Source: Terrirubrum flagellatum
GTDB taxonomy: Bacteria; Pseudomonadota; Alphaproteobacteria; Rhizobiales; Beijerinckiaceae
Assembly (NCBI RefSeq): GCF_022059845.1
Contig: NZ_CP091851.1
Coordinates: 3,534,001 to 3,598,000, forward strand
Direction of reading: 5' to 3'
DNA length: 64,000 nt
Position 1 is the first letter of the stretch. Each line of letters begins with the position of its first letter. The position numbers were made by a program, and so were the translations under genes. Under the pieces are notes generated by a model. That model had not been told where the DNA came from and did not search any database. It worked only from the letters and a program-made list of their open reading frames with translations. Of the stretch, positions 1-8,699 are shown piece by piece.

Positions 1-1
1 G

Positions 2-535
2 CTCGCGACGCAACAGGCGGCGCGTGCGGTGCGCGGCTTCGAGCAGGGCTGCCAGGACGCGATCCCTGCGGCCGACGACGAGATGCAATGGGACTGGCAA
101 CAGGGTCTCGATCGCGTCGACGGCAAGTCGCAGCCTACGATCGCCGCGGCGGCGGAAGGCGGCGACGAGACTACAGCGAAGCTGATGCTGCGCTGCGCCG
201 GCGACCGGCTGCAGGCGGTCGTCACGCGACCGCCGGGCGGCGGCGCAGACAATGACGCGCCGCTCGCGCTGACCGTCGAGAACGCCAATAGCGATTCCAC
301 GCAGTCGCTCTGGCATGGCTCGCACGAGAGCGACGGCAAGGGTAATGGCTCCTGGAAACTCGAGGGCGAACATGCGGCGCGGCTCATCGCAACGCTCTGG
401 CGCGGGACGCGCGCAAGCTTCGCCGCGCCTTCCTCGACCGCCGCTCCGCTCGCCTTTCCCATCGACGGCGTTCCGCTTGCCGCGCGCAAGCTGATCGAAG
501 CCTGCCCGACCCCTTTGTTGCCGCCCAAACCCTGA
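2..535 (+). CDS. Hypothetical protein, 5' truncated by the window edge
   Basis: The reading frame is open from the left edge to a TGA at 533-535, so the start lies outside the window; the GTG at 29 is only an internal codon. The visible part is about 177 residues, acidic and alanine-rich, with several Trp-containing stretches and a C-terminal segment ending in a Pro-rich tail. I do not recognise a family. The C-terminal Ala-Arg-Lys-Leu-Ile-Glu-Ala-Cys stretch resembles the ends of some small secreted alphaproteobacterial proteins, but this is weak. Codon use matches the neighbours, so the frame is probably real. Confidence 0.6.
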   Translation, partial: LATQQAARAVRGFEQGCQDAIPAADDEMQWDWQQGLDRVDGKSQPTIAAAAEGGDETTAKLMLRCAGDRLQAVVTRPPGGGADNDAPLALTVENANSDSTQSLWHGSHESDGKGNGSWKLEGEHAARLIATLWRGTRASFAAPSSTAAPLAFPIDGVPLAARKLIEACPTPLLPPKP

Positions 536-700
536 CGTCCCGGTTTCGCCTGCGGGGCAGCCATTTTTCGTCACGATCCGTTCAGCGTGAATTCAGCATC
601 GCGCCAGCAGATTTCTCGCGCCTGAGGAATGCTCAGGCGGCGGGTTAAGTCCGCGTCGCGAGCGGCTCCCGGCCTTGATTGGGTCGCGATGGAGATCGTG

Positions 701-1114
701 ATGACAGTGATTTCTTTCAGCCGCCGCAAGGCGATGGTTGGCGCGGCCGCGCTCGCGGCGACGCCCGCTGCGGCCAGACTCCAGTCAACCACCGCGCAGC
801 AGACGCCGATCGCGCGGCTCTGGGCCGAAATCGAGGAAGCGGATCTCGCGCTGGCGCCGCATCGCGCGGCCATCGCCGCCGCCGAAACGTTGCGCCACAA
901 CGCGGCGCCGGGCTGGATGTATCTCTCCGGCAAGGGCCGCGAGATCGGCGAGCAGCGCTATCAGGCCCTGATCGCGACGTTGCGCGAGACGCCGCGCAGC
1001 GCGAACGATATCGCGCTGATGGCCCAGGCCGCGCGCCATCCCGACATCGCGAGCGGCCCGCTCAGTTGGGCCGGCGCGCGCGTCGCCGAAGCGGCGAGCC
1101 GTTTCGCCGCCTGA
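701..1114 (+). CDS. Hypothetical exported protein with Tat-like leader
   Basis: The 137-residue product begins with a short polar stretch and a Ser-Arg-Arg-Lys motif, followed by an Ala-rich hydrophobic segment ending near Ala-Ala-Arg at about residue 22. This looks like a twin-arginine or Sec leader. The mature part is Ala/Arg/Glu-rich and predicted helical, with no motif I recognise. The ATG at 701 is preceded by GGAG at 691-694 with a six-base spacer; an in-frame ATG at 689 is possible but has no such site. A terminator follows at 1185-1223. Function unknown. Confidence 0.6.
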   Translation: MTVISFSRRKAMVGAAALAATPAAARLQSTTAQQTPIARLWAEIEEADLALAPHRAAIAAAETLRHNAAPGWMYLSGKGREIGEQRYQALIATLRETPRSANDIALMAQAARHPDIASGPLSWAGARVAEAASRFAA

Positions 1115-1184
1115 CGAAGACAAGACGGGGCGGGATTTTCGCTTCAGTCCGCGTCGCGCTGATCCCGCCCTCGCCCTGTGGGGA

Positions 1185-1223
1185 GGCGCGCTCCACTACG
1201 CCCCATTATGGAGCGCGCCTTTT
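1185..1223 (+). terminator. Rho-independent terminator
   Basis: A perfect 11-bp stem (GGCGCGCTCCA at 1185-1195 with TGGAGCGCGCC at 1209-1219), a 13-base loop and then TTTT form a typical intrinsic terminator. It ends the exported hypothetical gene and separates it from mutA. Confidence 0.8.
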
Positions 1224-1276
1224 CAGGCTTTCAAGCCCTGCTTTCCCTTCCGCGCCGCCTGTGATCATGTGCGGCG

Positions 1277-3244
1277 ATGACCCGTCTGTCTCTCGCCGCC
1301 GAATTTCCCGCCGCCACGGAAACGCAATGGCGCGACGCCGTCGCGCGGGCGCTGAAAGGCGCCGATTTCGACAAGAAGCTTCTGTCGCGCACCGCTGACG
1401 GCATCGTCATCCAGCCGCTCTACGCCAAGGCGAATGGCGCGGTGATCACGAAGGCCGCGCCCGGCCCCTGGCGCGTGATGCAGCGGGTCGACGCGCCTTC
1501 GCCGGAGCTCGCCAATGAACTCGCGCTCGCCGACCTCGCCGGCGGGGCTGATGCGCTGTCGCTCGTGCTCGCCGGCGCGCAAGGCGCGCGCGGCTATGGG
1601 CTGTGCATCGAGACCGCGGCCGATCTCGCGCGCGCGCTCGATGGCGTGAAGCTCGATCTCATTTCGCTGCGCGTCGAGACGGCGCCATGGATGGGCCGCG
1701 TGATCGCGGGCATGATCGCAGCAATGATCGAGAAGGCGGGCTATGATCCCGCCGCGCTCGACATCGACTTCGGGCTCGACCCCATCGGCGACTTCTCGGT
1801 GCGCGGCAAGGCGCCGGCGCCATTCGAGACGATGTTCTCGCGCGTGCATGAGGTTGCCGCGACCTTGCGCGAGAAAGGCTTCTCGCGCGCGCGGTTCCTG
1901 CGCTGCGACGCGCGCTGGGCGCATGAGGCCGGCGCGAGCGAGGCGCAGGAGCTTGGCTATGCGCTCGCCGCCGGCGTCACCTATCTGCGCGCGCTCGAAG
2001 CGCGCGGCTTCTCGCTCGATCAGGCGCGCGACGCGATCTCGTTCCTGCTCGTCGCCGACGCCGATGAATTCATGACGGTGGCCAAATTCCGCGCCATGCG
2101 GAAATTGTGGGCGCGCGTCGAGCAGGCCTGCAAGCTGACGCCGAAGCCGATCCGGCTCGCCGCCGAAACCGCCTGGCGCAGCGTGACGAAGCGCGATCCC
2201 CACACCAACATGCTGCGTGCGACGATATCAGTCTTCTCGGCCGGGATCGGCGGCGCCGACAGCATCGCCGTGCTGCCCTTCACGAGCGCGCTTGGACTTG
2301 CCGACGCCTTCGCCCGGCGCGTGGCGCGAAATGCGCAGCTTATCCTGATCGAGGAATCGAATCTGGCGAAAGTCGCGGATCCCGCCGCCGGCGCCGGCGG
2401 TTTCGAGACGCTGACCGATCAGCTCTGCGAGAAGGCCTGGGCCGCGTTCCAGGAGATCGAGCGCGAGGGCGGCGTTGTCGCGTCGCTCGTCACGGGCGGA
2501 TTGCAGGCGCGCATCGGCGCCGCGCGCGCCGCGCGTGAGAAGGCGATCGCCACACGACGAGAGCCGATCACAGGCACAAGCGAATTTCCCAACATTCATG
2601 AAGCCGAGCCTGCGACGCTCGATGTCGAGCAGCCGCCGGAACAGCCGCGCAATGGCGAAAGATTGTCCGGTCCGCATCTCGATTTCGCCGGCATGATCGC
2701 GAAATTCAGCGCGGGCGTCGCGCGCGGCGCCATGAGCGCCGTGACGCAGGATGGTGAGCAGTGCGAGCCATTGCCCTCGCACCGCTTGGCCGAGCCCTAC
2801 GAAGCGTTGCGTGATCACGCCGACGGCGTGCTCGCGGCGACCGGCCATCGCCCGCGCGTGTTTCTCGCCAATCTCGGCGCGCTCGCAGCGTTCACGGCGC
2901 GCGCGATGTTCGCGAAGAATTTCTTCGAAGCTGGCGGGATCGAGGCCGTCAGCAATGACGGTTTCGCGGAAGAAGATGGCGCGACCGACCTCGTCGCCCT
3001 GACCGATTCCTTCAAGCGCTCCGGCGCCAAGCTCGCCTGCATCTGCGGCTCCGACGACATCTATCATCGCGAGGGAACCGACGCCGCGATGGCGCTGCAG
3101 GCCAGCGGCGCGAGCGCGATCTATCTCGCGGGCAAGCCGGCCGATCTCGACGCCGCTCTGCATGCCGCCGGCGTGTCGCGCTTCATCCATCTCGGCTGCG
3201 ACGCCGTCGCGGCGCTATCGGAGGCGCAGGGCGTGGGCGAGTGA
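1277..3244 (+). CDS. mutA: Methylmalonyl-CoA mutase, small (beta) subunit
   Basis: This is the 655-residue partner subunit of the B12-dependent mutase that converts (R)-methylmalonyl-CoA to succinyl-CoA in propionyl-CoA breakdown and in the ethylmalonyl-CoA cycle. It has a TIM-barrel mutase domain (about residues 10-450), a divergent linker and a C-terminal flavodoxin-like domain (about 510-655). The C-terminal domain lacks the Asp-x-His-x-x-Gly cobalamin ligand motif present in the large subunit encoded at 4000, as expected for the non-catalytic subunit. A TA module of about 600 bp separates it from the large subunit, so the two are not simply cotranscribed. Length and architecture fit the family. 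Confidence 0.93.
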   Translation: MTRLSLAAEFPAATETQWRDAVARALKGADFDKKLLSRTADGIVIQPLYAKANGAVITKAAPGPWRVMQRVDAPSPELANELALADLAGGADALSLVLAGAQGARGYGLCIETAADLARALDGVKLDLISLRVETAPWMGRVIAGMIAAMIEKAGYDPAALDIDFGLDPIGDFSVRGKAPAPFETMFSRVHEVAATLREKGFSRARFLRCDARWAHEAGASEAQELGYALAAGVTYLRALEARGFSLDQARDAISFLLVADADEFMTVAKFRAMRKLWARVEQACKLTPKPIRLAAETAWRSVTKRDPHTNMLRATISVFSAGIGGADSIAVLPFTSALGLADAFARRVARNAQLILIEESNLAKVADPAAGAGGFETLTDQLCEKAWAAFQEIEREGGVVASLVTGGLQARIGAARAAREKAIATRREPITGTSEFPNIHEAEPATLDVEQPPEQPRNGERLSGPHLDFAGMIAKFSAGVARGAMSAVTQDGEQCEPLPSHRLAEPYEALRDHADGVLAATGHRPRVFLANLGALAAFTARAMFAKNFFEAGGIEAVSNDGFAEEDGATDLVALTDSFKRSGAKLACICGSDDIYHREGTDAAMALQASGASAIYLAGKPADLDAALHAAGVSRFIHLGCDAVAALSEAQGVGE

Positions 3245-3271
3245 GAGCTCTCGTCACAGCCTGTCCAGACC

Positions 3272-3298
3272 TTGACATTATAGCAAAAAAGATATAAT
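3272..3298 (+). promoter_or_regulatory. Consensus promoter with inverted repeat for the HigBA-like module
   Basis: A perfect TTGACA (3272-3277) and a perfect TATAAT (3293-3298) are separated by 15 bases. Overlapping them is an inverted repeat, ATTATA (3277-3282) with TATAAT (3293-3298), a plausible autorepressor site. The -10 box ends one base before the TTG start of the toxin, so the message would have almost no leader, or translation begins further in. Such an AT-rich, near-consensus promoter stands out in this GC-rich window. Confidence 0.7.
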
Positions 3299-3299
3299 T

Positions 3300-3623
3300 T
3301 TGAGCTGGACGGTTGAGACGCTGGACGAGATCGTCGAAGCCGAACTGGCGGCCTGGCCAAAGGACATGCTGGCGAGATTTCGATGGATCGCGAGTTTGAT
3401 CGCGACGCAGGGGCTGGAGCGCGTGCGCGAGCCTCACATCAAGCATCTGGAGGATGCGCTGTGGGAAATGCGGCTCAAAGGAAGGGACGGAATCTCGCGA
3501 GCGCTCTACGTGACGGCGCGGGAAAGACGAGTCGTCGTGGTGAGAGTGTTCATCAAGAAGACGCCAAAGACGCCGCGTCGCGAAATCGAGCTGGCGCTGG
3601 CGCGCGCGGCAAGAGTCAGGTGA
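3300..3623 (+). CDS. Type II toxin, RelE/HigB-like (Gp49-like, DUF891 family)
   Basis: The 107-residue basic protein matches the phage-derived Gp49-like/HigB toxin family, ribosome-dependent mRNA endonucleases. Family hallmarks are the Thr-Val-Glu-Thr-Leu N-terminus, the Arg-Glu-Pro-His-Ile-Lys-His-Leu stretch, the Leu-Trp-Glu-Met-Arg strand and the C-terminal Val-Phe-Ile-Lys-Lys-Thr-x-Lys-Thr-Pro motif. The start is a TTG at 3300; it fits the usual N-terminus but leaves no room for a ribosome-binding site after the promoter at 3272-3298. The stop overlaps the antitoxin start (GTGA). The toxin-first order is typical of higBA. Confidence 0.85.
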   Translation: MSWTVETLDEIVEAELAAWPKDMLARFRWIASLIATQGLERVREPHIKHLEDALWEMRLKGRDGISRALYVTARERRVVVVRVFIKKTPKTPRREIELALARAARVR

Positions 3624-3907
3624 AAGGCAAAACCGTCAACGAGCTTCATCAGGAATGGATGAAAGACCCTGCCTATCGCAGGGAATACGAAGCGCTCGAA
3701 CCCGAATTCGCGCTGATCTCATCGCTGATCGCCGCCCGCGCGCGCGCGGGCCTGACACAGGAAGAGATCGCAAAACGCATGGGCACCACCCAATCGGTCG
3801 TCGCGCGTCTTGAAGGCGGCGGCACGCTGCCATCGACGCGCACTCTCCAGCGCTATGCCGAGGCGACGGGATCGCGGCTCAAGATCACGCTGGAGCCCGT
3901 GAAGTAG
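3620..3907 (+). CDS. HigA-like antitoxin, XRE-type helix-turn-helix
   Basis: The 95-residue protein has a short acidic N-terminal segment and a helix-turn-helix at about residues 35-85. Gln-Glu-Glu-Ile-Ala-Lys-Arg-Met and Gln-Ser-Val-Val-Ala-Arg-Leu-Glu are the positioning and recognition helices, typical of Cro/C1-type antitoxins. It should neutralise the upstream toxin and repress the shared promoter through its inverted repeat. The GTG at 3620 overlaps the toxin stop codon, giving translational coupling; longer in-frame extensions run inside the toxin gene and are not credible. Confidence 0.87.
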   Translation: MKGKTVNELHQEWMKDPAYRREYEALEPEFALISSLIAARARAGLTQEEIAKRMGTTQSVVARLEGGGTLPSTRTLQRYAEATGSRLKITLEPVK

Positions 3908-3933
3908 CGCCGCCAAGGCGCCGCTTGGCGGCG
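3908..3933 (+). terminator. Strong GC hairpin after the antitoxin gene
   Basis: A 10-bp perfect stem (CGCCGCCAAG at 3908-3917 with CTTGGCGGCG at 3924-3933) and a six-base loop begin directly after the antitoxin stop codon. No U-run follows, so it may be a weak or Rho-assisted terminator, or a 3' stabiliser that insulates mutB from the TA promoter. Confidence 0.5.
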
Positions 3934-3999
3934 GCGTCCGTCCGGCGCTAAACTCCCGGCCGTCAGATCAGCGCGAACCCCAGGGCCTGCAAGACCATC

Positions 4000-6165
4000 A
4001 TGAGCCGCATCCCGAATTTCAGCGATATCGCATTCGCGGAGGCGGCCGCCGCGATCACGCGCGGAAGCGCGGGCGAGCCCTGGCTCACCCCCGAAGGCAT
4101 TCCGGTGAAGCCGATCTACGGGCCTGAGGACCGCAAGGGGATCGACTTCCTCGACACCTGGCCTGGCCTCGCGCCTTATGTGCGCGGCCCCTACCCCACC
4201 ATGTATGTCAACCAGCCCTGGACGATCCGGCAATATGCCGGCTTCTCCACGGCGGAAGATTCGAACGCCTTCTATCGCCGCAATCTCGCGGCGGGACAGA
4301 AGGGCCTTTCCGTCGCCTTCGATCTCGCGACCCATCGCGGTTACGATTCCGACCATCCGCGCGTGTCGGGCGACGTCGGCATGGCGGGAGTGGCCATCGA
4401 TTCGATCTACGACATGCGGACGCTGTTCTCCGGCATCCCGCTCGACCAGATGTCGGTGTCGATGACGATGAACGGCGCGGTGCTTCCCGTTCTCGCGCTC
4501 TACATCGTCGCGGCCGAGGAACAGGGCGTCGCGCACAAGCAGCTCTCTGGCACGATCCAGAACGACATCCTCAAAGAATTCATGGTGCGCAACACCTATA
4601 TCTATCCCCCCGAGGGGTCGATGCGCATCATCTCCGACATTTTCGGCTTCACCTCGCGCGAGATGCCGAAATTCAACTCGATCTCGATCTCCGGCTATCA
4701 CATGCAGGAAGCCGGCGCGACGCAGGATCTCGAACTCGCCTACACCCTCGCCGACGGCGTCGAATATATCCGCGCCGGGCTCGCCGCCAGCCTCGACATC
4801 GACGCGTTTGCGCCGCGCCTGTCGTTCTTCTGGGCGATCGGCATGAATTTCTTCATGGAGGTGGCGAAGCTGCGCGCCGCCCGCCTTCTCTGGGCGAAGC
4901 TCGTCAAGGACTTCAAGCCGAAGAGCGAAAAGTCGCTGCCGCTGCGCACGCATTCGCAGACGTCCGGATGGTCGCTCACCGCGCAGGACGTGTTCAACAA
5001 TGTCGCGCGCACCATGATCGAGGCGATGGCGGCGACGCAGGGCCACACGCAGTCGCTGCACACCAACGCGCTCGACGAGGCGCTGGCGCTGCCAACGGAT
5101 TTCTCGGCGCGCATCGCGCGCAACACGCAAATCCTGTTGCAGCAGGAGAGCGGCACGACGCGCATCATCGATCCCTGGGGCGGCAGCTATTACGTGGAGA
5201 AGCTGACGCAGGAGCTCGCCCAAAAGGCGTGGAGCCATATCCGCGAAGTGGAAGGGCTCGGCGGCATGGCGAAGGCGATCGAGGCCGGCATTCCCAAGCT
5301 GCGCATCGAGGAAGCCGCCGCGAAGACGCAGGCGCGCATCGATTCCGGCGCGCAATCGGTCATCGGCGTCAACAAGTTCCGGCCGGACAATGAGGCCGAC
5401 ATCGACGTGCTCAAGGTCGAGAACGCGACCGTGCGCAAGGCGCAGATCGACAAGCTGAAGCGGCTGAAGGCGGAGCGCTCGCAGAAGGACGTGGATTCCG
5501 CGCTCGACTCGCTGTCGCACGCCGCCGGAACCGGCGACGGCAACCTGCTCGATCTCGCGGTGAAGGCGGCGCGCGCGAAAGCCACGGTTGGCGAGATTTC
5601 GCTCGCGCTGGAGAAGGTGTGGGGACGCCATCGCGCCGAAATCCGAGCCATCTCCGGCGTCTACAAGCGGGAGGCGGGGCGCATGTCGCCGCAGGTGGAT
5701 CGCGTGCGCGGGATGGTCGAGGCCTTCGAGGAGAATGACGGCCGTCGGCCGCGCATCCTCGTCGCCAAGATGGGCCAGGACGGGCACGACCGCGGCCAGA
5801 AGGTGATCGCGTCCGCCTTCGCCGATCTCGGCTTCGACGTCGATATCGGGCCGCTGTTTGCGACGCCCGATGAAGCCGCGCGTCAGGCGATCGAGAACGA
5901 CGTGCATATCGTCGGCGTGTCCTCCCTTGCAGCGGGCCATCTGACGCTGGTGCCGGAGCTGAAGGCCGCGCTCGCGAAAGAGGGCCGTCCCGACATCATG
6001 ATCGTCGTCGGCGGCGTGATCCCGCCGCAGGATTTCGACGCGCTGATGAAGGCCGGCGCCTCCGCCATCTTCCCGCCGGGCACTGCGATTCCGAACGCTG
6101 CGGAGAAGCTGCTCGACGACCTCAACGCGCGGCTTGGCTATGCGCAGAAGAGCGCGGCGGAATAG
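4000..6165 (+). CDS. mutB: Methylmalonyl-CoA mutase, large (alpha, catalytic) subunit
   Basis: This 721-residue protein is the catalytic subunit of adenosylcobalamin-dependent methylmalonyl-CoA mutase. The N-terminal TIM barrel (about 40-560) binds the CoA ester. The C-terminal Rossmann-like domain (about 585-715) binds B12, with the Asp-Gly-His-Asp-Arg-Gly motif whose His596 should be the lower cobalt ligand. Sequence conservation is high along the whole length. MeaB, the GTPase that loads and protects the cofactor, is encoded downstream at 10503. The ATG at 4000 fits the family length. No cobalamin riboswitch is recognisable upstream. Confidence 0.96.
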   Translation: MSRIPNFSDIAFAEAAAAITRGSAGEPWLTPEGIPVKPIYGPEDRKGIDFLDTWPGLAPYVRGPYPTMYVNQPWTIRQYAGFSTAEDSNAFYRRNLAAGQKGLSVAFDLATHRGYDSDHPRVSGDVGMAGVAIDSIYDMRTLFSGIPLDQMSVSMTMNGAVLPVLALYIVAAEEQGVAHKQLSGTIQNDILKEFMVRNTYIYPPEGSMRIISDIFGFTSREMPKFNSISISGYHMQEAGATQDLELAYTLADGVEYIRAGLAASLDIDAFAPRLSFFWAIGMNFFMEVAKLRAARLLWAKLVKDFKPKSEKSLPLRTHSQTSGWSLTAQDVFNNVARTMIEAMAATQGHTQSLHTNALDEALALPTDFSARIARNTQILLQQESGTTRIIDPWGGSYYVEKLTQELAQKAWSHIREVEGLGGMAKAIEAGIPKLRIEEAAAKTQARIDSGAQSVIGVNKFRPDNEADIDVLKVENATVRKAQIDKLKRLKAERSQKDVDSALDSLSHAAGTGDGNLLDLAVKAARAKATVGEISLALEKVWGRHRAEIRAISGVYKREAGRMSPQVDRVRGMVEAFEENDGRRPRILVAKMGQDGHDRGQKVIASAFADLGFDVDIGPLFATPDEAARQAIENDVHIVGVSSLAAGHLTLVPELKAALAKEGRPDIMIVVGGVIPPQDFDALMKAGASAIFPPGTAIPNAAEKLLDDLNARLGYAQKSAAE

Positions 6166-6216
6166 CGTCAACAGGTGCGCCGACGTGTGGCGTGGCGCGA
6201 CTGACCGGAGAACGTA

Positions 6217-6798
6217 TTGCTGACGCTTTATCTTGCGCCTGGATCGAGTTCGATGGCGCCTCATATCGCGCTGTACGAAACCGGCGCTCCATTCGAGATT
6301 CGCGCGCTGTCATTCTCGCGCCGAGAGAACCGGACGCCTGCCTATCTTGCTCTCAACCCGGAAGGAAAGGTTCCTACATTGCTGGTCGACGGCCGACCGC
6401 TTACAGAGGTCGCCGCAATCCTGTTCTATCTCGCAAAGCGCTTTCCGGAAGCTGAACTCCTCCCAGCGAACGACATCGACGCCGATGCCGCAGCGATTTC
6501 CTGGATGTCGTTCATTGCTTCCACCATCCATCCCGCGCGCCGGCGCGGCCTTGAGCGTGCGCGCGAAGTCTATGAGATTGCGGATCGGCGATTGGGCGAT
6601 AACGTGTGGGCTCTCGGCGCCTACTCGGTTGTCGACATCCATCTGTTCCGACTCTACTGGCGCTTTCGCAATTCACTGAAGCCCGGCGATGATGAATTTC
6701 CCAATCTCGCAGCGCATCACGACCGCATGCTGATACGCCCGGCAGTCCAAAAAGCGTTGCACGTTGAATCGGAGATTGGCTACGAGCTACCGGCCTGA
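6217..6798 (+). CDS. Glutathione S-transferase-like protein
   Basis: The 193-residue protein has the thioredoxin-fold N-terminal half of GSTs (about 1-75), with the family motifs Tyr-Leu-Ala-Pro-Gly, Ala-Pro-His-Ile-Ala-Leu and Asn-Pro-Glu-Gly-Lys-Val-Pro (cis-Pro loop), then a helical C-terminal half. The beta-class catalytic Cys, usually in Ala-Cys-Ser, is replaced by Ser (Ser-Ser-Ser-Met-Ala), so it may act as a Ser-type transferase or have lost conjugation activity. The start is a TTG at 6217 with GGAG at 6207-6210; this matches the family N-terminus. Substrate unknown. Confidence 0.85.
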   Translation: MLTLYLAPGSSSMAPHIALYETGAPFEIRALSFSRRENRTPAYLALNPEGKVPTLLVDGRPLTEVAAILFYLAKRFPEAELLPANDIDADAAAISWMSFIASTIHPARRRGLERAREVYEIADRRLGDNVWALGAYSVVDIHLFRLYWRFRNSLKPGDDEFPNLAAHHDRMLIRPAVQKALHVESEIGYELPA

Positions 6799-6890
6799 TC
6801 GACATCGCGCTGTTGAATCGCGCGCTTAAATCCCTTGCACGAGGACTCTCTTCGGCTGATGGTGCGAAATATCGCAATATATGAGAATCC

Positions 6891-7937
6891 ATGCGCGCCT
6901 TCTATCACCCAGATCAAGCCCTGCATGACCCTCAGCAATATATGCGTTTCGGCCGCGTGATCGCGGCGAAGGATCTGCCGGCGCGCACGGAGAAGCTCAT
7001 CGGCGCGCTGAAGTCACGCGGCGTCGCGCTGGAAAGGCCGGCGGCGCATGGCGTCGCGCCCGCCGCGAAGGTGCATACGGCGCCCTATCTCAAATTCCTT
7101 GAAGAGGTTTGGGATCGCTGGACAAAGCTTCCGGAGAAGGGACCGGAAGTCTGGCCGAACACATTCCCCTATTGGAGCGGCCGGCCTGAAGAGCCTTCGC
7201 GCCCGCCCTGCCCCGCAGAAGGGCTCATCGGTCAGATGGGCTGGTATCTCGGCGATCTCTCCGTGCCGATGGGGCCGCACAGCTTCACTTCGATCCTGCG
7301 CTCCTGCGAAACCGCGGTGTCGTCCGCGGATGCGCTGATTGCAGGCGAACGCGCGGTCTATGCGCTGTGCCGGCCCTCAGGCCATCATGCTCGCGCCGAT
7401 CGCGCGTCGGGTTTCTGCTACCTCAACAACACCGCGGCTGCGGCGCAGCATCTGCGCGCGAAATTCAGCAAGATCGCCATCCTCGATGTCGACGCCCATC
7501 ATGGCGACGGCACGCAACAGATCTTCTATCATCGCGATGACATTCTCACGGTGTCGATTCACGCCGATCCCAGCGACTATTATCCCTTTTACACCGGCTA
7601 TATCGGCGAGACGGGAGTTGGCGCAGGCGTTGGCTTCAATCTCAATTTGCCGCTTGCGCATGGCGCGACCGGCGATGCGATGACGGTCGCAATCGACAAG
7701 GCGTCAGCAAAAATCCGCGCCTTCGGCGCCGACGCGCTCGTCGTCGCGCTCGGTTATGACGCGCATGAAAAAGATCCGATCGGCGCGCTGAAGCTCCAGT
7801 CGCGCGATTTCGCCGTGATCGGCGAACGGGTTCGCGCGCTTGGTCTGCCGACTCTCATCGTGCAGGAAGGCGGCTACGCCATCGACGTGATCGGCGACTG
7901 CCTCGACGCCTTCCTCGGCGGGTTGGGGAGCGCCTAG
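6891..7937 (+). CDS. Acetylpolyamine amidohydrolase / histone-deacetylase-family hydrolase
   Basis: This 348-residue protein is a zinc-dependent deacetylase of the arginase/HDAC superfamily, in the bacterial branch that removes acetyl groups from acetylpolyamines and similar small amides. Visible motifs are Arg-Pro-Ser-Gly-His-His-Ala (general-base histidines, about 157-163), Asp-Val-Asp-Ala-His-His-Gly-Asp-Gly-Thr (zinc ligands, about 199-208), a second metal-site Gly-Tyr-Asp-Ala-His and the C-terminal Glu-Gly-Gly-Tyr-Ala. All catalytic positions look intact. The long loop after residue 80 is typical of the polyamine branch. The downstream gene begins 9 bases later. Confidence 0.9.
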   Translation: MRAFYHPDQALHDPQQYMRFGRVIAAKDLPARTEKLIGALKSRGVALERPAAHGVAPAAKVHTAPYLKFLEEVWDRWTKLPEKGPEVWPNTFPYWSGRPEEPSRPPCPAEGLIGQMGWYLGDLSVPMGPHSFTSILRSCETAVSSADALIAGERAVYALCRPSGHHARADRASGFCYLNNTAAAAQHLRAKFSKIAILDVDAHHGDGTQQIFYHRDDILTVSIHADPSDYYPFYTGYIGETGVGAGVGFNLNLPLAHGATGDAMTVAIDKASAKIRAFGADALVVALGYDAHEKDPIGALKLQSRDFAVIGERVRALGLPTLIVQEGGYAIDVIGDCLDAFLGGLGSA

Positions 7938-7946
7938 CGCCGCCAG

Positions 7947-8693
7947 ATGCGCATTCTCAAACGTTTCCTGATCTTCTTTCTCGCGGTGTATCTCGCGCCG
8001 CTCGGGCTGCACGCGGCTATTTTCCTCTCGCAGGAGAGGCCGACAGACTGGCGCAGCGCCAACTGGTCGAGCGCGGCGCTCCTGCCGCCGCCGGCGACGT
8101 CCGAGCCCGCCGCGGTCTATGTCTTCGCCGGGCGCGTGGCGCGCAGCCGCGGCGTATTCGCGCATCATCACTGGATGGTGGTGAAGGAGCGCGGCGCGAC
8201 GGCCTACACGCGCTACGACGTCACTTCCTGGGCCGGCGTGCGCGAGAATGGCTGGGCGCCTGACGGGCGCTGGTTCGGCGACACGCCCATTCTCGTCGGC
8301 AAGATCGAGGGCGAGGCGGCGGAGCGCGCCATTCCGAAAGTGCGCGCGGCGGTGCTGCGCTGGCGTGATGATTTCGAGCGCTATGTGCTCTGGCCGGGGC
8401 CGAATTCGAACAGCTTCATCGCCATGCTCGTGGCGGCCATCCCCGACAGCGGCATCTCGCTTCTGCCGACCGGCATCGGCAAGGACTATCGAGGAACGGG
8501 CTTCTACGCCGGCGCGACGCCAAGCCATAGCGGCGTGCAGGCTTCGGCCTATGGCGTGCTCGGATTTTCGCTGGGATGGGTCGAGGGCGTCGAGCTCAAT
8601 CTGCTCGGCCTCGTCGCCGGCCTTGATGTCAGGCGACCGGCGCTGAAGCTGCCGGGCTTCGGCCGCATCGGCGCCGCACCTGTCGCTGACTGA
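7947..8693 (+). CDS. DUF3750 family membrane-anchored protein
   Basis: The 248-residue protein starts with a single hydrophobic segment (about residues 5-28), probably an uncleaved anchor or a leader. The rest is a periplasmic-type domain with the DUF3750 hallmarks Ala-His-His-His-Trp, a Trp-Pro-Gly-Pro-Asn-Ser-Asn-Ser-Phe block and a C-terminal Gly-rich region. Its function is not known. It follows the deacetylase gene by 9 bases and is probably cotranscribed. It converges on the DUF900 gene with only 6 bases between stop codons. Confidence 0.8.
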   Translation: MRILKRFLIFFLAVYLAPLGLHAAIFLSQERPTDWRSANWSSAALLPPPATSEPAAVYVFAGRVARSRGVFAHHHWMVVKERGATAYTRYDVTSWAGVRENGWAPDGRWFGDTPILVGKIEGEAAERAIPKVRAAVLRWRDDFERYVLWPGPNSNSFIAMLVAAIPDSGISLLPTGIGKDYRGTGFYAGATPSHSGVQASAYGVLGFSLGWVEGVELNLLGLVAGLDVRRPALKLPGFGRIGAAPVAD

Positions 8694-8699
8694 TTTTCT

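Noticed and set aside
1115-1276. Cobalamin riboswitch upstream of mutA
   Set aside because: The gap holds a terminator and no B12-box-like conserved elements that I can see.
3853-6264. 803-codon open frame antisense to mutB
   Set aside because: It mirrors mutB codon structure, is Arg/His-rich with no domain, and overlaps a clear gene; GC bias opens the antisense frame.
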